NCBI GenBank assembly: GCA_018780645.1
Contig: JADMJJ010000011.1
Coordinates: forward strand, 310,001-374,000
Origin: Burkholderiaceae bacterium
GTDB taxonomy: Bacteria > Pseudomonadota > Gammaproteobacteria > Burkholderiales > Burkholderiaceae_C
Reading direction: 5' to 3'
Length of the DNA stretch: 64,000 nucleotides
A model generated the notes under the pieces. That model was not told the origin of the DNA and did no database searches. It saw only the letters and a program-made list of their open reading frames with translations. Positions within the stretch are counted from its first letter, which is position 1, and each line of letters starts with the position of its first letter. This document shows, in pieces, positions 12,181 to 20,532 of the stretch. The position numbers and the translations under genes are program-made.

Positions 12181-14015
12181 TGAACTCGATACGCAACTCT
12201 TCCTTCCGACGGCAGCGCGGCCTTTCATCGGTGTTGTTCCTGATGATCAGCGGCCTGTCGCTGGCAGCCATGGTGTTTGGCGCCGCCCACCATGTGCGCG
12301 GCTCGCAGGCCCAGTCGGTCACCGTCCATGCGCTGACCCAGGCCCAGCTGAAGGCCTGGGGCGGGGCCGAGGCGCTGCGCCAGTACCTGATGCAGCTGGG
12401 CGCCACCGACGCCGCCAAGCTGGAGCCCAATCAGGCGGTGGCCTTTGGCGGGATCAACGGCGTCAGCGCCAAGGTCAGCTCAGCGCTGGCCAGCGACGCC
12501 ACAAACTGCGGCGGCGGCACCCGTGTCGGCTTCGACATCACCGGCGCAAGCGGTGGTGCAAATGCGTTGCTGGCGGCCGTCTTTTGCATCAAGGGCAGCG
12601 GCGGCTCGGGCGGTGGCGGCCCCAAGGCCGCGATCAATATCAAGGGAGACCTGGAGCTCAGCGGCGACCTGAAGGTGATTGGCGGCGACAAGGCCCGCGT
12701 CGTCGTCGACGGCAAGGTCAGCGGCAGCGGCAGCCTCAGCGGCGCCTCCTTCCTCTATGCCTCCAGCGACGTCTCGCTGGGCGGGGCCACCGGCTTCGAG
12801 ACGATCTTCTCGGAAGGCAGCATCAGTCTCAGCGGCAGCGGCCTGTACAGCAGCCTCAGCGCAATGAAGGATGTGAAGCTCGTCGGCGGCGTACAGGCCG
12901 GCACGATCAGGGCCAATGGCAAGGTGACATTGGAAGGCAACCAGGTCACCGAGCTGAATGCCATCGGCGATGTGGTCTTGAACGGATCAAGCCTTGGCCA
13001 GCTCAGAACGCGCGGCAAGGTCACCGCCTCCAATGCCAACATCAGCGGCAACGCCAGCGTGCAAGGCAGCTATGCCGAAAGCAGCGACGGTGGCGTGGCC
13101 AGCGGCGAGCACGGGGTCAGCCCTCCGAAGGCCAACAAGGCGAAGGTCAATATGACGCTTGTGCCCGGCCTGCAGGTGACCATCACCCCCCTCACCGGCA
13201 CCACCATCAGCAAGCCGGGCTTCGACGCCTACGCCTACAAATCGCTGGCCAACTACGCCTTCGAGCGCGACGGCGAAAACACCATGGTGACGGTGCGCGC
13301 CGTCACCGGCATCGCCGACGGCACCTACCACCTGGCGGGCGCGGGCGACAAGCGCGACTACCTCTGCAGCACGGCCAGCTACAGCGCGTCGACCTGCCTG
13401 GCCAAGATCTGCGCCGGCTACTCCGAGTGGAACAGCTGCCTCAGCTACAACAATGGCAGCTGGGCCATCAATGGCGAAGGCATGGCGCCCGGCATCGTCT
13501 GGTTCAAGGGCAATCTGGTGGCCGGCCAGGGCACCTACTACAACAGCTGGATCGCCACCGGCAATCTCACCACGGCGGCCAACAATGTGAGCTATGCCGT
13601 CAACTATGCGGGCTATGCCCATGTCTGCAACAAGGCACCCTACAAATCGGTGGCGCCGAGTAATTTCTGCAAGGCCGGTTCGTCCGAGCTGCAGCCGGTG
13701 GCAGCCGGCAATATCGTGTTCGGCGCCGGCGGCAAGCTGAACGGCAGCTACAGCGGCGGCAAGATCAATCTGAGCGCCTCCAACGAAGTCTACGGCGACG
13801 TGCTGGCCGGTGACATCCTGGAAACCGGCGGCAACACCCGCATCCACGGCTATGTCTCGGCGGCCAGGCTGGGCAGCAACGCCGGCAACAGCCACTTCGG
13901 CGCCAGCACCCAGATCGATCTGAGCAATTTGCCGGTCACGTTCAAGCCGGGCGAGGACGATGCGGTGGCCGTCATCCCGGCCACCGTCCATCTGCTCTGG
14001 TCGAGGTATCGCTAG
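12180..14015 (+). CDS. large PilX-like protein with bactofilin/beta-helix-like body
   Basis: This 611-residue protein begins with a PilX-like N-terminus (RRQRGLSSVLFLMISGLSLAA; cleavable Gly, no Glu at +5) and a ~100-residue stalk region. About residues 150-300 form a Gly/Ser/Val-rich repetitive stretch (GDLELSGDLKVIGG, LSGSGLYSSLSAMKDVKLVGG), as in polymer-forming or beta-helix proteins. The C-terminal half has eight or more cysteines and a final repetitive block near 540-590. PilX is normally under 200 residues, so this is a strongly enlarged form. No PilY1 follows, so it may itself be the tip adhesin (inference). Its stop abuts the convergent hslO stop. Confidence 0.8.
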   Translation: MNSIRNSSFRRQRGLSSVLFLMISGLSLAAMVFGAAHHVRGSQAQSVTVHALTQAQLKAWGGAEALRQYLMQLGATDAAKLEPNQAVAFGGINGVSAKVSSALASDATNCGGGTRVGFDITGASGGANALLAAVFCIKGSGGSGGGGPKAAINIKGDLELSGDLKVIGGDKARVVVDGKVSGSGSLSGASFLYASSDVSLGGATGFETIFSEGSISLSGSGLYSSLSAMKDVKLVGGVQAGTIRANGKVTLEGNQVTELNAIGDVVLNGSSLGQLRTRGKVTASNANISGNASVQGSYAESSDGGVASGEHGVSPPKANKAKVNMTLVPGLQVTITPLTGTTISKPGFDAYAYKSLANYAFERDGENTMVTVRAVTGIADGTYHLAGAGDKRDYLCSTASYSASTCLAKICAGYSEWNSCLSYNNGSWAINGEGMAPGIVWFKGNLVAGQGTYYNSWIATGNLTTAANNVSYAVNYAGYAHVCNKAPYKSVAPSNFCKAGSSELQPVAAGNIVFGAGGKLNGSYSGGKINLSASNEVYGDVLAGDILETGGNTRIHGYVSAARLGSNAGNSHFGASTQIDLSNLPVTFKPGEDDAVAVIPATVHLLWSRYR

Positions 14016-14978
14016 TTACTGAACCGCTGTGCTGCCGGGCGCCTGCCGGTGCACGGCGGTGAACAGCTCGCCCACATCGACCGCGTCGAAGCGGTACTGA
14101 CGGCCACAGAACTCGCAGCCGACCTCGACCTCGCCGCGCTCGGTGATGATGCCGTTGACCTCGTCCGCGCCGAGGCCGCGCAGCATATTGGTGACACGCT
14201 CGCGCGAGCAGCTGCAGGAGAAGCGCGGCTGCAAGGGCTCGAACTGCAGCACCGACTCTTCCCAGAACAGGCGGCGCAGGATGGTGTCGGCGTCCAGCGT
14301 CAACAGCTCCTCGCGAGTCAGCGTGGCAGCCAGATGGGCGATGCGGTTATAGCCCTCGTTGAGGCCGATCTCGTCTTCATTGCTGGCGTGCGCGCCGCCC
14401 AGATTGCCCTCGCCCTGCATGGGCAGGCGCTGGATCAGCAGGCCGGCAGCCATGTCATCGTTGGCGGCCAGTATCAGCTTGGTGTCCAGCTGCTCGGACT
14501 GCAGCATGTAGTGCTCCAGCACCTCGGACAACTTCTGCAGCGGCTCGCGCTGGTCGCCGTGCAGGGGCACCACACCCTGGTAGGGTTGCTGGCCCGGCTG
14601 GGGATCATTCGGATTCAGGGTGATGGCGCAGCGGCCCTGGCCGTGCAGATTCAGCATGGCCTCCAGGCCCGCACCCTCGGGCACATCGCCCACCACCTTG
14701 GCCGTGGCGCGGAAGGTCAGGTCCGGCTGCACCTCGGCCACCGCCAGCTTGACCGGGCCGTCACCGAACACCTGCAAGGTCAGCGAACCATTGAACTTGA
14801 TGTTGGATTGCATCAGGGTGCCGGCGGCCACCATCTCGCCCAGCAGCTCGCGCACCTCGGTCGGATAGGGGCCGGTGACGACGCGCCGCTGCAGCAGTTC
14901 GCGCCAGCTTTCGGTCAGCCGCACCAGCATGCCCCGCACCGGCAGGCCTTCAAACAGAAACTTGTGCAATTCACTCAT
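14016..14978 (-). CDS. hslO: Hsp33 redox-regulated chaperone
   Basis: A 320-residue cytoplasmic holdase, activated when oxidation releases zinc from its C-terminal cysteines. The start [11 protein letters not shown] is set by similarity and by the TGATG overlap with the upstream gene. The zinc module C-S-C near residues 262-264, then C-E-F-C about 30 residues later, matches the family CXC-X(27-32)-CXXC pattern. It is co-transcribed with the gamma carbonic anhydrase gene. Stop codons of this gene and the convergent PilX-like gene are directly adjacent. Confidence 0.95.
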   Translation of the reverse strand: MSELHKFLFEGLPVRGMLVRLTESWRELLQRRVVTGPYPTEVRELLGEMVAAGTLMQSNIKFNGSLTLQVFGDGPVKLAVAEVQPDLTFRATAKVVGDVPEGAGLEAMLNLHGQGRCAITLNPNDPQPGQQPYQGVVPLHGDQREPLQKLSEVLEHYMLQSEQLDTKLILAANDDMAAGLLIQRLPMQGEGNLGGAHASNEDEIGLNEGYNRIAHLAATLTREELLTLDADTILRRLFWEESVLQFEPLQPRFSCSCSRERVTNMLRGLGADEVNGIITERGEVEVGCEFCGRQYRFDAVDVGELFTAVHRQAPGSTAVQ

Positions 14979-15502
14979 CAAGAACTCTTCTTCAGCCCGG
15001 CCTTGTAACGGCGGGCATTGGCCACATAGCCGGCCGCGCTGAGGCGCAGGCCTTCGATTTGCTCCGGTGTCAGTTCGCGCACCACCTTGGCGGGGCGGCC
15101 CATGATCAACGAGCCGTCCGGGAACTCCTTGCCTTCGGTGACCAGCGAGCCGGCACCGACCAGACAATATTGGCCTATCCTGGCGCCATTCAAGACCACC
15201 GACTGGATGCCTATCAGGCTGCCATTGCCCACCGTGCAGCCATGCAGCATGACCTGGTGGCCCACCGTCACCTCTTCGCCAATGGTCAAAGGTGAGCCGC
15301 GGTCCGAGTGCAGCACCGAGCCGTCCTGGATGTTGGTGCCGCGACCGATACGCATGGGCTCGTTGTCGGCGCGTACCACACAGTTGAACCAGATGCTGGC
15401 ATCTGCGCCCACCTGCACATCGCCAATCACCTGGGCACTGTCCGCCACCCAGGCGGAATCGTCGATCTGGGGGGCGACGTCGCCCAGGGCATAAACGGTC
15501 AT
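14978..15502 (-). CDS. gamma-class carbonic anhydrase family protein (left-handed beta-helix)
   Basis: A 174-residue protein of hexapeptide repeats (repeated I/V-G-x-x-x patterns) with a C-terminal helix. It contains the metal-ligand-like histidines in [18 protein letters not shown] and the conserved [18 protein letters not shown], typical of the YrdA/PaaY gamma carbonic anhydrase-like group. Such proteins may hydrate CO2 or be inactive relatives. A TAGAAT lies at 15527-15532 on the minus strand and an AGGAAA Shine-Dalgarno precedes the ATG. The gene overlaps hslO by one base. Confidence 0.92.
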   Translation of the reverse strand: MTVYALGDVAPQIDDSAWVADSAQVIGDVQVGADASIWFNCVVRADNEPMRIGRGTNIQDGSVLHSDRGSPLTIGEEVTVGHQVMLHGCTVGNGSLIGIQSVVLNGARIGQYCLVGAGSLVTEGKEFPDGSLIMGRPAKVVRELTPEQIEGLRLSAAGYVANARRYKAGLKKSS

Positions 15503-15584
15503 GAGGTTTCCTGGCGCAAAGCGACAATTCTACGGATGCCGGCCGGGTCAGGGGCAGGGAAGGCCTTGTCGCATGGTTCGCCGG

Positions 15585-16364
15585 CTAGCATTGCAGGGCC
15601 AGCAGCTCGGCCTCGTCGAAGCCCGCGGCCCGGCGTGCTTCCATATTGAACGGCGCGCGAAGCTTGGGCGCGTCATAGGTCTTCACCAGCTCGGCATAGG
15701 TGCTGATGGGGTCCAGCCCGCGCTGCTCGCAGACCCAGCGGTACCAGCGGTTGCCGGCGGCCACATGGCCGATCTCGTCGCGCAGTATCACGTCCAGTAT
15801 CTCGCCGGCCCGTATGTCACCGGCCCCGACCAGCTTGCGCTTCACCGCAGGCGAGGCGTCGAGGCCGCGCGCCTCCAGCGTGCGCGGCACCAGCGCAATG
15901 CGAGCGAGGATGTCGCCCTTCGTGCGCTCGGCCATCTCCCACAGCGCGTTGTGGGCCTGGAACGAGCCATAGTCGAAGCCCCTCTCGACCAGTTGATTGC
16001 GCAGCAGCGTGAAGTGCTGCGCCTCCTCCTGCGCAATGCGCACCCAGTCGCGGTAGAAGGACTCCGGCATGCCGGGGAAGCGCCAGACGATGTCCAGCGC
16101 CAGATCGATGGCATTCAGCTCGATATGGGCGATCGAGTGGATCAGCGCCGCCCTGCCCTCGGGCACACGCAGCGAATGATGCTTGAGCTGGGTGTGGCCC
16201 ACCAACTCGGGCCTGGCGGGGCGGCCGGGGATGCCGACGGGTGCGTCGATGACGGCATCGGCGCCTATCGGTAAATCGAGGCTCAGGCCCAGCGCACTGG
16301 AAGCCTTCTGGACGGCTTCGGTGGCGAGCAAGGGGGCCAGAACGGCGGAACGCAGGGTATGCAT
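15585..16364 (-). CDS. DUF455 ferritin-like domain protein
   Basis: A 259-residue alpha-helical protein matching DUF455. It has the family's HIELNAIDLALDI motif near residue 75, EEAQHFTLLRNQL near residue 115, and DEIGHVAAGNRWY near residue 210. These E/H-containing helices resemble the di-iron ferritin-like fold. The function is unknown; family context elsewhere links some members to tRNA or redox chemistry, but nothing here proves it. It starts six bases after a -10-like TAAAAT with no Shine-Dalgarno, so the mRNA may be leaderless. Confidence 0.9.
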   Translation of the reverse strand: MHTLRSAVLAPLLATEAVQKASSALGLSLDLPIGADAVIDAPVGIPGRPARPELVGHTQLKHHSLRVPEGRAALIHSIAHIELNAIDLALDIVWRFPGMPESFYRDWVRIAQEEAQHFTLLRNQLVERGFDYGSFQAHNALWEMAERTKGDILARIALVPRTLEARGLDASPAVKRKLVGAGDIRAGEILDVILRDEIGHVAAGNRWYRWVCEQRGLDPISTYAELVKTYDAPKLRAPFNMEARRAAGFDEAELLALQC

Positions 16365-16370
16365 GCGGCG

Positions 16371-16376
16371 ATTTTA
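16371..16376 (-). promoter_or_regulatory. -10 box of the DUF455 gene (leaderless layout)
   Basis: On the minus strand TAAAAT is followed by exactly six bases (CGCCGC) and the ATG. A sigma-70 start about seven bases after the box would coincide with the start codon. No ribosome-binding sequence is present. Confidence 0.5.
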
Positions 16377-16378
16377 GA

Positions 16379-16395
16379 GACTACAGCGTGTAGTC
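16379..16395 (-). terminator. short inverted repeat across the rnk stop codon
   Basis: GACTACA and TGTAGTC are perfect 7-base arms around three bases. They cover the last codons of rnk and directly adjoin the DUF455 -10 box. It could be a weak rnk terminator or an operator for the downstream promoter; the T run is poor. Confidence 0.35.
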
Positions 16396-16803
16396 GCCGC
16401 TGGCCTCCGGTTGGAACAGCACGGCAAGCACTTCGGCCGCACGTGCCTCGCCGCTCGGCGTGACCCAACGCGCCGTGGCCCCGACGCACAGGCCCAGCAG
16501 ACTCGCGCCCACCGGCGACGTGACCGACACAAAGCCGGCAGACGGGTCGGCATCGGAGGGATAGCACAGCGTCAGCTGGTAGCGGCTGCCGACGAGGCTG
16601 TCCTGCAGCCTCACCTGCGAATACATCGTCACGATGTCCGGCGACACGCTGCGCGAGGGTACGAGGCGGGCCATTTCAAGCGCGTCCTCGATGTCTTCCG
16701 TTTCATGCCAAGCAGCGCCTGAGCGCAGTTGCCTGGTCAGCTTGAGGAGCCGTGTGTGATCAAGTTCGGTGAGCGTGCGCTCATGGTGGTTGGAGACGTG
16801 CAT
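16381..16803 (-). CDS. rnk: nucleoside diphosphate kinase regulator (GreA/B-like Rnk)
   Basis: A 140-residue protein with a short N-terminal helical part and a GreA/GreB C-terminal-type FKBP-like domain (residues ~50-135). The domain includes SPDIVTMYSQVRLQD and the end-proximal SPVGASLLGLCVGATARW. Rnk proteins of this length bind RNA polymerase in the secondary channel or alter nucleoside diphosphate kinase levels. The long Gre coiled coil is absent, so cleavage activity is not expected. An AGGAATG Shine-Dalgarno precedes the ATG. The rest of the 255-bp space to the next gene shows only one hairpin. Confidence 0.85.
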   Translation of the reverse strand: MHVSNHHERTLTELDHTRLLKLTRQLRSGAAWHETEDIEDALEMARLVPSRSVSPDIVTMYSQVRLQDSLVGSRYQLTLCYPSDADPSAGFVSVTSPVGASLLGLCVGATARWVTPSGEARAAEVLAVLFQPEASGDYTL

Positions 16804-16992
16804 GGTGCATTCCTGTCGAAGCAGGCCCGCTGCCTGGATCGATCAGGCACGGACCATTGCGCGGGACGGGTGCCCGGCGATCGAAGGTTTGCGCAAAAGG
16901 GGTGAAGGTGATCGCCGGGCTCAGGAATGTCCGACGACTGGATATCGCACTGCAGCGGTGGAAGAGCCCGTGGATCTCATGACGTCATTGTA

Positions 16993-17009
16993 GGAGTGAC
17001 CCGCACTCC
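16993..17009 (-). terminator. candidate hairpin after the first PEP-CTERM gene
   Basis: GGAGTG and CACTCC pair around five bases, 50 bp beyond the stop of the minus-strand PEP-CTERM gene. No strong T run follows on that strand, so termination is uncertain. Confidence 0.3.
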
Positions 17010-17058
17010 CCCCTTGAATGGCCGCACCGGCATTGCCGATATGACCCAAGCCTGTTGA

Positions 17059-17757
17059 CTAAGCCGCCTGTACGCGACCTCGGCGCAGCAGGGCCGCCAC
17101 GCCGATCAAGCCGGTACCGAACAGCCAGCCGCTCGAGGGCTCCGGCACCGGCGCGGCAAACGCGGTGGTGATGGCCTGACCGCGCACGTTCTCGTAGGCG
17201 AAGGCATTGAGCGTGATGCTGTAGTCCTTGTTCACCGTGATGTCCGCAAAGCCGTAGAAGGTGTCGCTGCTGGAGGCCCCGCTGGGGTCGCGAATCGTCA
17301 GGCCGAGAAAACCGCGGCCGGGTGCCCAGTTGCCGTAGCTTGGCCCCAGGTCCGTAAAGCCGGCCCCCGGGTTCTGATAGCCGGTGCCCGCACCGATGGA
17401 CTCGCCAACGCCGAATCGGGCCGGATTCAGATTGCCGGCCGAGGCATAGATCACGCCATTGCCGCGCGAGAAAAAGCCCTGGGTATAGACCCTCGCCTCG
17501 GCCGAGCCTGAGGAGGTGTCGCCGAACAGGAAGAACTTGCCGTCCTCGAACAGACTGGCCGGGAAGAGGTAGCCACGCGTCTCGGCATAGCCCGACAGGG
17601 GGTTGAACCAGACGCCGGTGCCGTCGCAACAGGCACCGCCGGGGTTGAAGCCGCTGTTCAGCGCAGCGGCGGGCTGCGTGTAGACCACGGCGGCGTCAGC
17701 CAGTGTTGGCGCGAGCGCCGTGGTTGCCAGGGACAGGGCCAAGAGACTTGCACGCAT
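17059..17757 (-). CDS. PEP-CTERM sorted exported protein
   Basis: A 232-residue secreted protein. A signal peptide covers about residues 1-22 (MRASLLALSLATTALAPTLA). The C-terminal sorting tag is VPEPSSGWLFGTGLIGVAALL followed by a basic tail (RRGR): the Pro-Glu-Pro motif, hydrophobic span and arginines recognised by an exosortase/archaeosortase-type system. The middle is Gly/Ser/Phe-rich with no domain I recognise. The exosortase is not in the window. It lies upstream-to-downstream with a second PEP-CTERM gene on the same strand. Confidence 0.88.
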   Translation of the reverse strand: MRASLLALSLATTALAPTLADAAVVYTQPAAALNSGFNPGGACCDGTGVWFNPLSGYAETRGYLFPASLFEDGKFFLFGDTSSGSAEARVYTQGFFSRGNGVIYASAGNLNPARFGVGESIGAGTGYQNPGAGFTDLGPSYGNWAPGRGFLGLTIRDPSGASSSDTFYGFADITVNKDYSITLNAFAYENVRGQAITTAFAAPVPEPSSGWLFGTGLIGVAALLRRGRVQAA

Positions 17758-17863
17758 GCTGTTTACCTCGATGTGGAAAGCCGGGACCGCAGCAAAGTCT
17801 CACATGGCAGGGACAGGTGCGCCTCCCGGGATAAACCCCAGGCCCAGTCCGTCGCCACCGTCC

Positions 17864-18739
17864 TCAGGCCGCAGTGACCGGCAGAGGCCGCGGCTCGCGC
17901 CGCCGGCGCCGCGCCACAAAGGCCGTCAGTCCCAGGCCTGCCAAGCTCAGGGCCTTGGTCGCGGGTTCGGGCACCGGCGCGAGGAACACCCCGGAGGCCG
18001 AGCCGTAGGACCAGCCGGCCGGCAGGGTCTGCGTGACGGTTGCCGTGTTGCTGAAGTCCATGGTCACGGCGCATTCATTGCATCCGGCATCGACATAGGT
18101 GACCAGGCTGAAACCGATCCGGTCCTGGGCCATGCCATTCACCACCGGCAGGGTCAAGGTCAGCGAGACGTCGAAGTTCGTCGGCCCCGGATGGTTGCTG
18201 CCGTACTGTTGGCCGGCCCGATGATTGAGGTCGGAGATGCTCGCGCTCCAGTAGCCCGCCCAAAAGTTCAAGTCCATGTGCTCGCCGGTGACAGCACCGG
18301 AGACGTGCAAGGTCTCGGTCACCTGCACCGTGCCGCCGACGAAGCCGGCCGGCGCGAAGAAGGTCAGCGTGTCATAGAACGATGTCGCCGCAACGCCCAC
18401 CCCTACTCGCCCCAAGGCCTGAGCGTACGAGTGCAGGGCGCCCTTCATGATGTCCACCGAGGCAACGCCTTTGGCCGCGGAGTAGAAGACATCATTGCCG
18501 TCGATATAGGGGGTGGGCGCCATCTGCGCCAGGCCACTGGCCATGGTGAGCCCGGCGCCGTCCAGTTCAAAGTCATCGCGGTCGCCGGCGGCAATGGCGG
18601 CATTGCTGATCCACACGCCGAAGGCCGGCGGGGCCACCTGCGCGGCCTGAACGGCCATGGGCGCCAACCCGCTCAGCGAGGCAATGGCGGCCAGAACCCA
18701 TGTCGAACTGCGTCTTGCAAACCTGCACTCGTTTCTCAA
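17864..18739 (-). CDS. PEP-CTERM sorted exported protein
   Basis: About 291 residues, with a signal peptide (FARRSSTWVLAAIASLSGL, then APMAVQA) and the C-terminal tag VPEPATKALSLAGLGLTAFV followed by ARRRRR. I place the start at a TTG because a strong GAGGAG (18746-18751) lies seven bases before it. An in-frame ATG at 18772 would add 11 residues but has no Shine-Dalgarno. The central part has beta-sandwich-like character with conserved aromatic residues; no domain is recognised. It is probably a cell-surface or matrix protein, like its downstream neighbour. Confidence 0.82.
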   Translation of the reverse strand: MRNECRFARRSSTWVLAAIASLSGLAPMAVQAAQVAPPAFGVWISNAAIAAGDRDDFELDGAGLTMASGLAQMAPTPYIDGNDVFYSAAKGVASVDIMKGALHSYAQALGRVGVGVAATSFYDTLTFFAPAGFVGGTVQVTETLHVSGAVTGEHMDLNFWAGYWSASISDLNHRAGQQYGSNHPGPTNFDVSLTLTLPVVNGMAQDRIGFSLVTYVDAGCNECAVTMDFSNTATVTQTLPAGWSYGSASGVFLAPVPEPATKALSLAGLGLTAFVARRRRREPRPLPVTAA

Positions 18740-18934
18740 TTCAAGCTCCTCGGCGATCAATGGATGTCCCATCGTTTCGATCTTGAACCCGGCCTCGCCA
18801 GTGGCATTGACACGGAGCAATCTCGGCGCAAAGGCTGGGAATGCGCCCCGGCTGCAGCCAGGATCGGTGATGCGCCAGCTAGAATCCGGGTTTTCCCTGA
18901 AGGCCTGCCTTCTCGCCTCCATCGAGTCCGCCCC

Positions 18935-19837
18935 TTGACCCGCCTCAACGCCAATCTATTGCTGATCGCCATCGCCCTGATCTGGGGCTCGGCCTTTGTG
19001 GCGCAAAGCCAGGGCATGGCCGATGTCGGGCCGATGACCTTCACCGGCGTGCGCTTTCTGATCGGTGCGCTGGTGGTCTCGCCGCTGATGTGGCGCGAGT
19101 GGCGGGCCCTGAAGGCGCGCGGCTTGGCGCTCAACCGGGACGATGGCGCCAAGATACTCGGCCTGGGCCTGCTGCTGACGATGGGCGCGGCGATGCAGCA
19201 GATCGGCCTGCTCCACACCACCGTCACCAATGCCGGCTTCCTGACGGCCCTCTACGTGCCCCTGGTGCCGCTGCTGTCCTGGCTGCTGCTGCGCGAGGCA
19301 CCGCACTGGTCGGTCTGGCCGGCCGCCAGCGGCTCGCTGATCGGCACCTATCTGCTGTCGGGCGCGCACAGCCTGAACATCAATGTCGGCGACCTGTGGG
19401 TGATGGCCTCCGCCCTGCCCTGGGCCGTTCATGTGCTGCTGGTCGGCCGGGTGGCCGACAAGATGGCCGCGCCCTTTCTGGTCGCTGGCGGCCAGTTCCT
19501 GGTCTGTGGCCTGGTCAGCCTGGGCTGGGCCGGGGTGGCCGAACCGATCACCTGGTCCGGGCTGGAAGCCGCCGCCTGGCCCATTGTCTACACCGGCGTG
19601 CTGTCGGTGGGCGTGGCCTTCACCGCCCAGGTGATTGCGCAGCGCTACGCCCAGGCGCCCGACGCGGCCATCATCCTGTCGTCCGAGACCCTGTTCGCCG
19701 CCGCTTTCGGCTATCTGCTGATGGGCGACCGGCTCGACGCCACCGGCCTGCTCGGCTGTGCGCTGATCTTCGCCTGCCTGCTGCTGGTGCAGCTGGCGCC
19801 GATGATTCGGCAGATGAGGCGCTGGGCGCAGGCTTGA
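18935..19837 (+). CDS. EamA/DMT-family transporter
   Basis: A 300-residue inner-membrane protein with ten hydrophobic helices in two EamA repeats. The first begins LLIAIALIWGSAFVAQSQG; the second repeat shows SSETLFAAAFGYLLMGDRL, the conserved end-of-carrier motif. These are drug/metabolite or amino-acid exporters; the substrate is unknown. No ATG is available before the first helix, so TTG 18935 is the likely start. A TAGAAT at 18880-18885 may be its -10 box. It is divergent from the PEP-CTERM gene and ends just before a long inverted repeat. Confidence 0.88.
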   Translation: MTRLNANLLLIAIALIWGSAFVAQSQGMADVGPMTFTGVRFLIGALVVSPLMWREWRALKARGLALNRDDGAKILGLGLLLTMGAAMQQIGLLHTTVTNAGFLTALYVPLVPLLSWLLLREAPHWSVWPAASGSLIGTYLLSGAHSLNINVGDLWVMASALPWAVHVLLVGRVADKMAAPFLVAGGQFLVCGLVSLGWAGVAEPITWSGLEAAAWPIVYTGVLSVGVAFTAQVIAQRYAQAPDAAIILSSETLFAAAFGYLLMGDRLDATGLLGCALIFACLLLVQLAPMIRQMRRWAQA

Positions 19838-19847
19838 GTGCGGCGCT

Positions 19848-19898
19848 CCCGGATTGCATCCGGGCCACATCGGGTTCGTAGCCCGGATGCAATCCGGG
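19848..19898. terminator. perfect 18-bp inverted repeat, bidirectional terminator or REP-like element
   Basis: Arms CCCGGATTGCATCCGGGC (19848-19865) and its exact reverse complement (19881-19898) flank a 15-base loop. They lie between the convergent EamA and MarC genes. The GTAGCCCGGATGCAATCCGGG form resembles widespread proteobacterial REP-type palindromes. Position suggests a shared terminator; a dispersed repeat is equally possible. Confidence 0.6.
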
Positions 19899-19900
19899 GG

Positions 19901-20503
19901 TCACAAGCCGCCAACGAAGTAGCGCTTCAACCCCGCCAAAATCATCTCAACCGCAATTGCGGTGAGCACCAGCCCCATCAACTTCTCCAGCGCCGAGACG
20001 ACCGAGTCGCCCAGCAGCTTGCGAATGCGATCGGACAGCAACAGCGTGATGCCCGAGATCAGCATCGCAGCGGTCAGCGCACCGACCCAATCGAGCATGC
20101 GGTCGGGTTGGCGCGAGGCCAGCAGCAGCACGGTGGCCATCGCCGATGGGCCCGCCAGCAGCGGCACGGCCAGCGGAAAGATCAAGGGCTCCCGGCCATC
20201 GCCTTCGGTGCCATAGACCCCGCCCTCGGTGGCGAAGATCATGCGGATGGCGACCATCAGCAAAATTACGCCGCCGGCCACCTCCAGGGAGCGTTCGGAC
20301 AGGTGCATGACGCGCAGGAACGCATCGCCGGCGAACATGAAGCCCAGCAGCACGCCGAAGGCGATCGCCACCTCGCGGAAGGCCACCCGGCGCCTGCGCT
20401 CGGGTGCGACGCTGCGCATGATGGGGATGAACACCGGCAGGCTGCCCAGGGGGTCGAGCACCAGCAAAAGCAATATCAGGGCGGACAAGAAGCTGTGATC
20501 CAT
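19901..20503 (-). CDS. MarC-family integral membrane protein
   Basis: A 200-residue protein with six hydrophobic helices. It has the MarC hallmark LVLDPLGSLPVFIPI near residue 14, the RRVAFREVAIAFGVLL segment near residue 38, FPLAVPLLAGPSAMATVLLL near residue 108, and EKLMGLVLTAIAVEMILAG near the end. MarC/YhgN proteins have no settled function; the old link to multiple antibiotic resistance was withdrawn. A GACAAT eight bases before the ATG may be its -10 box. It lies 29 bp after xerD on the same strand. Confidence 0.92.
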   Translation of the reverse strand: MDHSFLSALILLLLVLDPLGSLPVFIPIMRSVAPERRRRVAFREVAIAFGVLLGFMFAGDAFLRVMHLSERSLEVAGGVILLMVAIRMIFATEGGVYGTEGDGREPLIFPLAVPLLAGPSAMATVLLLASRQPDRMLDWVGALTAAMLISGITLLLSDRIRKLLGDSVVSALEKLMGLVLTAIAVEMILAGLKRYFVGGL

Positions 20504-20532
20504 GGGGCGCTATTGTCCCGCATGCACCAGCA

